Positions 56,934 to 64,000 of a stretch of DNA of 64,000 nucleotides are shown piece by piece. Position numbers and translations under genes: made by a program. Position 1 is the stretch's first letter. Each line of letters opens with the position of its first letter. Origin of the DNA: Plumapathes pennacea. Its lineage: Eukaryota > Cnidaria > Anthozoa > Antipatharia > Myriopathidae. The stretch is from the NCBI GenBank assembly GCA_964036295.1, contig OZ038465.1, positions 26,632,870 through 26,696,869 of the forward strand, given 5' to 3'. The notes under the pieces are model-generated. The model had not been told where the DNA came from and searched no databases. It saw only the letters and a list, made by a program, of their open reading frames with translations.

Positions 56934-59900
56934 ATGTTCCAGCGTCAAAGAAACTGGATATCTGACGTACTATGGAAGCCGAAGAAGGTGCATTCTTTGG
57001 AGCAGTTAAGGTTCGTTTAATGGGCCTGTCGTGACGTGAGCCATATCATATCATACCACTGGCGTACCGTATATTGAGCAGAGCATATTTACATGTTACA
57101 GAATTGAAAATGCAGTGGATTTAATAAGCTAATATTATACATCAATTCATGTTTTACTTTGTCAGGTACCTCGATTACGTTTTGACGAAAAACTCAGTTG
57201 TGAACGAGACGAATCGAGGGCTTTTGGTGGAAACTCTTCGTTCTATCGCTGAAATACTCATCTGGGGCGACCAAAATGACAGCAGAGTGTTCGAGTACGT
57301 TTCCTGTGTGTGTGTTTTGATGTTTGTCTTCTAGTTTTTTACTTCCTGTCTTTTGTGATCAAAGTCAATACATTGAACACTTCGGTACTCCGACACATGT
57401 ATACATCTATAAGTTTTCATTTTAGACAAGCCGGCGAACCCCTTATCATTTTGTAGCTCTTTCGGGCCTTGGTTGCCATATAATTACACAGAAAGTCATA
57501 AATACCATGTGTCCCCACACCCCACTCCAACCCAACAACACAGTATGAGGCCAACATCAACAAATTAGTGTGTGTTTAATATACCTGGGGGTGGGGAGGT
57601 GCTGATGCCAATTTTTTGTCAATTGAAATTGTGCCTTCTTCCGACTCTTTTATGACAATGACAATGACGATAGTTTATTTGCACCCATTTTGGCTATGTG
57701 GCATTTGAAAGAAAATGGTTACAATGCAACATGTTCCCTAAGAGTTTTAGGATATATATATATATATAAAAGAGCATTTAGGATGAAATTTGAAGTGTGG
57801 GTCTTTGAAATAAAGTAAAAGTTTCATTTGGACAAGTTTATGAATTAACGGCTGAATTCAGGATGAAACTTTGGAGGTTTTCCAAGCAAAGTGAATATTC
57901 GCTCAGATGAGTACAAACAGCATAGATGAAAATATTTCAGCATGAAACCTAATAGAAAATTTACATATGAATATGGTCAGAAGATAATATTGTCACCACC
58001 ACCACCACCACCACCACCACAACAACAACAACAACAACAACAACAGCAGCAACAAGAGCAAACAGATGGTTAGGTAGTACACACACATACCGAACCTCTT
58101 ACGACCAGCACACACACATGAAATATTTTCACTCACCCACCCGCCCATATATATTTTTTATTTATAATATTTGATAGGATGGTCATAAATAATTATTTTC
58201 ACCACAGCACACTAGTTTCTCTGTCTCTGATTGGTCAATTTTCCATGATAAATAAGAGTCCAGACAATGATGCTGAAGGTAGCATGTCACGCTTTGCAGT
58301 GAAATATAACGAAATTTTCCTGTTATATTTCCAAACATTGTGGTAAAAAACAAATTTCCACTGGTTTGCCGTTGTGTGGACTCTTATCTCGGTGAAGTGC
58401 CTCGTGAGTCCACAACATTTTGACCATTTGATGACATAAATCATGGTAAATAGGAGTCCACACCACAGAAAACCAGTGGAAATTTAATTGCTATGACATA
58501 GAGCAAGTAATAGGTTATTTGCAGACGTCACATAAACTATAATTATACATGTAACAGGAGGGGGATATGTATGAGTTGGTTATGAGGTGCCATGGTTAGG
58601 AGATTGTCTTGAGTTAGCAGGAAAGTGGGATATAGCTTAATATACTCATTTTTTAAATGGATGCAGGAGAGTTGGCTTCTCTGGCAGAGATTCCGCTAGA
58701 CTCGTCCATCAGCCGGTACAGAGTATTGGCAGTAAATATTTTTCCAGTACGTTGCCGCCTGGAACTGGTACAACACATAAGTGAAACAAAATAATTATTT
58801 CTTCTGCTGCAGCGGAACTGGACACAAGATAACCTATCTCATTGAGTTTTGGACCGTTTTGGAGCATTTCTTTGGTAGAATGAGTTGAATATCCAGTGTG
58901 GGCTCCATTTGGACAGGAGAGCCATCAGAAAAAAAATAAATTGTACTTCACATTTTCCGGTACGGAATACCGGCAGCCTCAATTTTTTCCGGTACAGTAC
59001 ATGATCGGTAAAATACACCAGCATATGCTGGTCTAGCAGTCTGTCTGGGTTATGATAATCCTATGCTATGTTCTTGTGTCTTGACAACTGTTTTTTCTTT
59101 CTATTTGACAGCTTCTTCTTGGAAAAGAACATGCTTCTCTACTTTTTAAAGATGATGAGCCAAAAATCAAACCAAATATGTATTCAGCTGCTGCAGACCC
59201 TGAGTATCTTGTTTGAAAACATCAGGAATGAGACATCTCTATGTGAGTATTATTAGAATTAGAACTATTATCCTCTAAGTATTTTACTTGAAAGACATCA
59301 GGGCCTCATTGCTCAAAGCATGGTTAGGCTAACCTCGTGTTAAGGCTAAAAATTTTTTGTCAGTTTTAGGCCTACCAATATAAGCGTTTGCTCACAAATC
59401 AATTCTATCGCTATGTTTTGAGAAAGAACAAACTTTTTAGCTAGTCTTTGATCAAACTCTGCTGTTTGTTGACCCAGGCTGAAGGTATAATTATGAAAGG
59501 GGTGCCTTTTCTTCAGAGTATCTTGACTTCTGTCCTAAAGTAAACTGAAAAAATTATATGGTTTTGCTTCAACACCTCCATTGGTAAAACTTGATTGTCT
59601 TACTGTATCTTCCCTAAGGTAATATTCTAAGGTACAGAAAAGGAACAGAGTTTTTGTACTGCAGGTTTATGAAAGGAGTAGCATTTTTTGGAAATGGAAA
59701 GGGGTCCCTTTTATTTATTAGAGGCATATAATAGCCTGGGAGCCTGGGTACTATTTTTATGAAAGGTACATGTGAAAGGGGAACCATTTTTTTTCCAAAA
59801 TGTATATGAAAGGGCAAGAGTTTGGACCTTGACATGAAGGCTCTGTGTATAAAACTTTACTGAGTACTCTGAGCATTTAGACTCTCCTACCCACACAGGA

Positions 59901-62900
59901 CATGCACATGTGGTGATAAATTCAACCTAAATATATTCTTTGTGTGATGTTGAGGGCAGAATTTAGTAATAGTTTATTACTTTGCTGCTAATGTGCTGTG
60001 TGTTGCTTTGCTGAGATGTCAATCATGTCTGTGTTGACAGATTACTTGTTATCCAATAACCATGTCAACTCCATCATCATCCACAAGTTTGACTTCTCTG
60101 ATGAAGAGGTGGGTACAATATATAGAGGATATTACACAGCGGCCCGAAGATATGAATTTTATTTTCGAGTGGTAAACGAACGAGCGCTTCGCGAGTGAGT
60201 AAAATATTGTTTTTACCACGAGAAAATAAAATCCATATCTTCAAGCCACCGTGTAATTTTCTTTTTATTATATTAGACATGAGTGTTTATGAGAAATTGC
60301 ACAAACAACCGTGCAAAAGCGGGAAATGATGCCAACGATATCCTCACTAGTGAGGATATGGAAAATACGCCACTCGGGTCCCAGATGTAGTTTTGTATGG
60401 ATTTTATGCACGGTATATTTTCCAGTAAAACACTCGTGTCTATCTTATAAAAATAATTTACTAGTCTGTATAACTATTTTATTATTTAAATGTTTAAATT
60501 AAAAACTCACTGGGTCAATTTTTTAAACAAGGTTTGTACTGCGGTTAAGAAAGCCCTGGTCTGAACATAGCTCAAATAATAGCCACGCGTATCGGACAAC
60601 CGGCATGGATATATGTTCTAAAAATGCAGTTTAAACTTTGGCAAACCTTGGTTTACGGAGTCCGTCTAAACTTCAAGTTAGCGTCAAAGCAGGTCTAAGT
60701 TACGCCTTTGTTTAAAAAATTGGTCTTCCAGGTTTAAAAAAAAGTTGCTTTAATATTAAGTACTGTAAACTTTGTTTTTCCTACAGGTGTTGGCTTACTA
60801 CATATCTTTCTTGAAGACTTTGTCACTCAAACTCAACAACCAAACTATTCACTTCTTCTTTAATGAGGTAATCATCCCAGTTTGTTACATGACTTTACAT
60901 TTTTGAGTGCATCAATAAAGGCCAAAAGGAGCACTAAGATGGAAGCTTACTGCACTGTTAGGGGAACCAGATCAACTGGTTTATTGGCTTACGTGATCAA
61001 TTTTTGCAAACAAAGTTTACATCATTCTTTTTGTGTGCAACTAGAGCGTTTTGGCCCTGCTTCATTTGTTGTATAATAAACAATCTATTACATGAAGTCG
61101 TACAATGTGGCTGTATTTTTACTCATCAGTTTTATTTTTCCTTGCTTAAAAAGCAGGCTTGAAAAATAAAACTGACTCATAAAAATATGCCGCCATGGAG
61201 AAGGCAGCACTGGTGATCCTTCCACATGTAAAACCAGCCTTCCTTTACAGCCTTCCCTGTAACTCTGTTTTTTGGTGCAGTGTACCATACATGTATTCTT
61301 TGTAGCAGATTTGGACATTGAAATCTCATCTGATCAATGTCTCCTTATCCAACCTTAGCATGTTTTTATTTATTTAATATTTATTTATTTATTTATTTTT
61401 TGAACAGCACAAGAATGACTTCCCTTTGTACACAGAAGCCCTCAAGTTCTTTAATCACTCAGAGAGCATGGTCAGAATAGCAGTCAGGACTCTCACACTC
61501 AATGTGTATAGAGGTAGGGCTGCTTTAGTATTAGGCAAACTAGGATGGCGACGGCAACGCGAAGAACCAGGAAAAAAGTGTCTCCGCATTCCGTATGCCT
61601 TTGTAACTCTTTGCCTACTCTTAAAGTGCTCAAATTTGTTCCATTTTTGCCGAAGTTCTATTGGCTTTATTGTCTCTTACTAAGAAGAACAACTGTCGTA
61701 ATTTTTAAAAACGCTGTCCACGTCCTGACAACAGCCTAAAAAAGAAGCATTTGGAGTCACACGCAAGAGCATGACAACCCGAGATCGTGTAAATTTCACA
61801 TATTCACGTGTGCTTTTTGTCTTCAGCAATGAGTTTTATTGTTTCACCGACGTTGCCGTCGTCCTCTCCCGTCCTGGTGCTTAAGCTCTCTGTTGTTTTA
61901 CTGTATATCTACCATTGGGGGTGGGGGGGGGGGGGGGGGTGGGGGAGGTACTCCCATATATAAGCCACATGGGTAGTGTACAGTATGTGCCACCCCAAAG
62001 GGTATCATTTTCAAGCATTTTTAGTCTGAAATAGGGTATAGGTTTTGCCTTTTTGGTCTGAAATAGGCTATCGGTTTTGCCTCTTTGGTCTGGGATAGGG
62101 TATGATTTTAATGTAAATGCGTTGGTGCAGACATTGCACGACAAATGAAAGAAAACACCAGGCGGAAAATGTTGCAAATGAAAAAAAAAAGAAACAAAAA
62201 TTTAATCTCTAAAATAGGTCTCAAATGGGGTATACATTTTGGAGTCAGATCTGAAACTGGGTATATAGTTTTGGAAATGGGTTTGAAATAGGGTATAGAA
62301 ATTAGATATTTTGATCTAAAATAGGGTTAGAGTTTTCAGGAAAGGCCGACCCTCCTAAGTACATCTGGCAAGAAATACAAATGACCTACATATCAATCAT
62401 AATATTTTGTTGAACACTTGGCCCTAGATTATGAACTTACTGTGGGTGGTTTGTGTTTATATTCTTCTAGTTGGTGATAGGAACATGTTGAGTTTCATCC
62501 GGCACAAGACTGCAGATCCATATTTCTGGAATCTGGTTTGGTTTATTGGTAACCATGCTATTGAGCTGAATACGTGTGCCCTGAGAGAGTCAGAGTAAGT
62601 AATCACATACATGTAAATAATACATGTAATATTGCCAAGTTATTACAGTGTGGAACCTCCCATAAGCCACTACCTTTCGTTTTTCTTTAAGTGGTTGCTT
62701 ATAGGAGGTGGCCTCTTATCTGGGGGGGGGGGGGGGGGTACTCCCACATATTTCCTATATAGGGACGTTCTGCCCGATAGGGTATCATTTTCAGGGTCTT
62801 CTGCCTTAAACAGGGTATCAAATTTTACATTTTTGTGTCTTAAACAGGGTTATTTTTGGAAGATTTTCTCCTTTTCCCCTCCCCCCCTCAACCACATTTT

Positions 62901-63608
62901 TGCTCTCGCCATTTTCGGGTGATTTCTTCGTATGCTCCAGTGGAAACATGTGTAACGCAGGCTAACTAAACTTAGTCTTGAACAGGGTATCAAATTAGAG
63001 CACTTTGTCTTAGACAGGGTAGCAAAATTTCCATTTTTAGTGTCTTGAATAGGGTTAGGGTTTTATAGAGTCAGCAGAACCCCCCTCCCCAAATTCCTAT
63101 TGAGTCATTTGGTAAGTGGTTGCTTAAGAAAGGTGGTCACTTACAGGAGGTTTCACTAATAGAATTTTGACTGAATGAAAAATTGGTCATTTGGTAAGTG
63201 GTCACTTAAGAGAGGTGGTCGTGTACAGGGCTTACAAGAGGTTTCACTAATAGAAATTTGACTGAGTGACCAATCGGTCATTTGGTAAGTGGTGGCTTAA
63301 GAGAGGTGGTCACTCAGGGAGGTTTTACTGTATATTGTAAATGTTTTACTATAGGCAATTATCCACAGGCCAAAGATTGACACTTGGTGAAGCGTCAACT
63401 CACCTAGTATTTTATTTTTAGTCATCTGCACTGTGAGCGTCTGAAGGACTTGGTCGCTGAGCACTTGGATCATCTTCATTATGTACATGACATCCTGTGT
63501 CTACAAATTCAGGACATCAATGACATCTTGACTGAACATCTTCTGAATCGCCTGCTCATTCCCCTATACATAAACTCCTTGATAAAAAGAAAGCCTGGCA
63601 TGATGCAG
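56934..63608 (+). CDS. CLEC16A: CLEC16A homolog, 5' part (FPL domain), runs on past the sequenced stretch
   Basis: Endosome/lysosome-associated protein (Drosophila Ema) acting in endosomal maturation, autophagy and mitophagy. Eight plus-strand exons are visible: 56934-57010, 57166-57294, 59112-59242, 60041-60108, 60787-60867, 61408-61513, 62471-62594 and 63422-63608. They sum to 301 codons with GT/AG at every boundary. Conserved family segments are [70 protein letters not shown] and [16 protein letters not shown]. They cover the FPL domain (about residues 50-200) and beyond. The start MFQRQRNWI parallels the vertebrate start. The human protein is about 1050 residues, so roughly the last 70 percent lies outside. 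Confidence 0.94.
57993..58055. repeat. Compound (CAC)n(AAC)n microsatellite
   Basis: About nine CAC units pass into about nine AAC units in intron 2 of CLEC16A. Confidence 0.95.
60112..60450. repeat. Palindrome-rich dispersed element, copy 2
   Basis: Inverted copy of 51338-51674, lying 4 bp after the exon 4 donor of CLEC16A (exon end 60108). Its ATATATAGAGGATATTACA end is immediately next to the splice site. Confidence 0.75.
60930..61190. repeat. TATTACACG palindromic dispersed element, copy 2
   Basis: Diverged, inverted relative of 54140-54510 in intron 5 of CLEC16A. It shares the AAAATAAAACTGAC hairpin and the GATCAACTGGTTTATTGGCT stretch. Confidence 0.55.
61515..61895. repeat. MITE with GATGGCGACGG-type ends, CLEC16A intron 6
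   Basis: Same family as 1748-2060, in the opposite orientation. It starts directly after the exon 6 donor and ends near GGTGCTTAAGCTCTCTG. Confidence 0.5.
61905..63335. repeat. Cluster of G-run repeats and GGTAAGTGGT tandem units in CLEC16A introns 6-7
   Basis: Two members of the G-run/CAGACC repeat family lie at 61915-62340 (inverted) and 62720-63075 (diverged, with TTAAACAGGGTATC units). At 63106-63335 there are about three tandem units of 80-90 bp containing TCATTTGGTAAGTGGT and GAGGTTTCACTAATAGAA. Exon 7 (62471-62594) sits between the two G-run copies. Confidence 0.55.
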
Positions 63609-64000
63609 GTGAGAAGAACCAGCTAGCCAGCTGCCCTAATTGTGTGTTGAATGTTTTGTCTCTTTCACTCTCAAGTTCAAAATATAGATTCTCCCAACCT
63701 TTTAAGAGGAAAATGTGTGAGTGATGTAGTGAGAATTGATAGTTTAATCAGCTGTCATCTGAGCAAGGTATCAAAAGTCAAGTTCTCCTTACTGTATCAT
63801 ATATTTCTGGTGAGAAACTGAAGGAGAAAATTGAAGTTGATCACTCTTGGGAGTGAACAGGCTAAAAAGCTTGCATCAGTCAGCTTACAGTACAATAATT
63901 CAATAATACAATAATTCAATTATTGAACCCTGCTATCTGGGACTTGGTTATCTCAAACTCTCCATTATCTCAAACAGACTCTGATTTCCCTTGGAAATTA
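63609..64000. other. CLEC16A intron 8, start only
   Basis: This is intronic sequence after the exon 8 donor. It contains a CTTTCACTCC-family element at about 63659-63867. No further exon is visible. Confidence 0.6.

Overview
This window is nuclear DNA of a cnidarian, most likely an anthozoan such as a stony coral. Genes are AT-rich and intron-split with canonical GT/AG junctions. The space between them is full of short inverted-repeat elements. The largest gene family resembles cnidarian jellyfish-toxin (JFT) pore-forming proteins. The species is an inference from gene content.

Bases 1 to about 45,700 are a tandem segmental array of four units (A, B, C, D) of roughly 9 to 12.5 kb. Each unit carries one JFT-like gene on the minus strand (about 2474-6438, 14775-20176, 26625-32613 and 38935-43203). 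I could follow the same exon plan in all four: a signal-peptide exon, an acidic exon, a basic exon, a short linker exon, one 1207-bp core exon, and a 142-bp tryptophan/cysteine-rich exon. The very last coding exon is uncertain. B, C and D are nearly identical; A is an older, diverged copy. The third intron of every copy holds a 33-bp minisatellite, expanded to about 45 copies in B. Several MITE insertions separate A from B-D, and copy C alone has a 1.75-kb insertion in intron 2. Copies of a recurring block lie upstream of each gene.

From about 45,700 to 48,060 the array decays into partial copies and simple repeats. The right third holds three conserved housekeeping-type genes. A LENG9-like gene (48062-53271, plus) encodes RWD, CCCH zinc finger, MJ1316-type, 2H phosphoesterase and P-loop kinase domains in one chain, an architecture suggesting RNA-end processing. 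MED11 (54017-56711, minus) is a complete four-exon Mediator subunit gene of 117 codons. CLEC16A (56934 to beyond 63608, plus) is the 5' part of an endosome/autophagy gene and runs past the sequenced portion. MED11 and CLEC16A are head-to-head across 222 bp holding a YY1-like site and a CLEAR/E-box-like site.

All splice structures were assembled by eye from reading frame, splice consensus and, for the toxins, agreement between four copies. No database search or transcript evidence was available.
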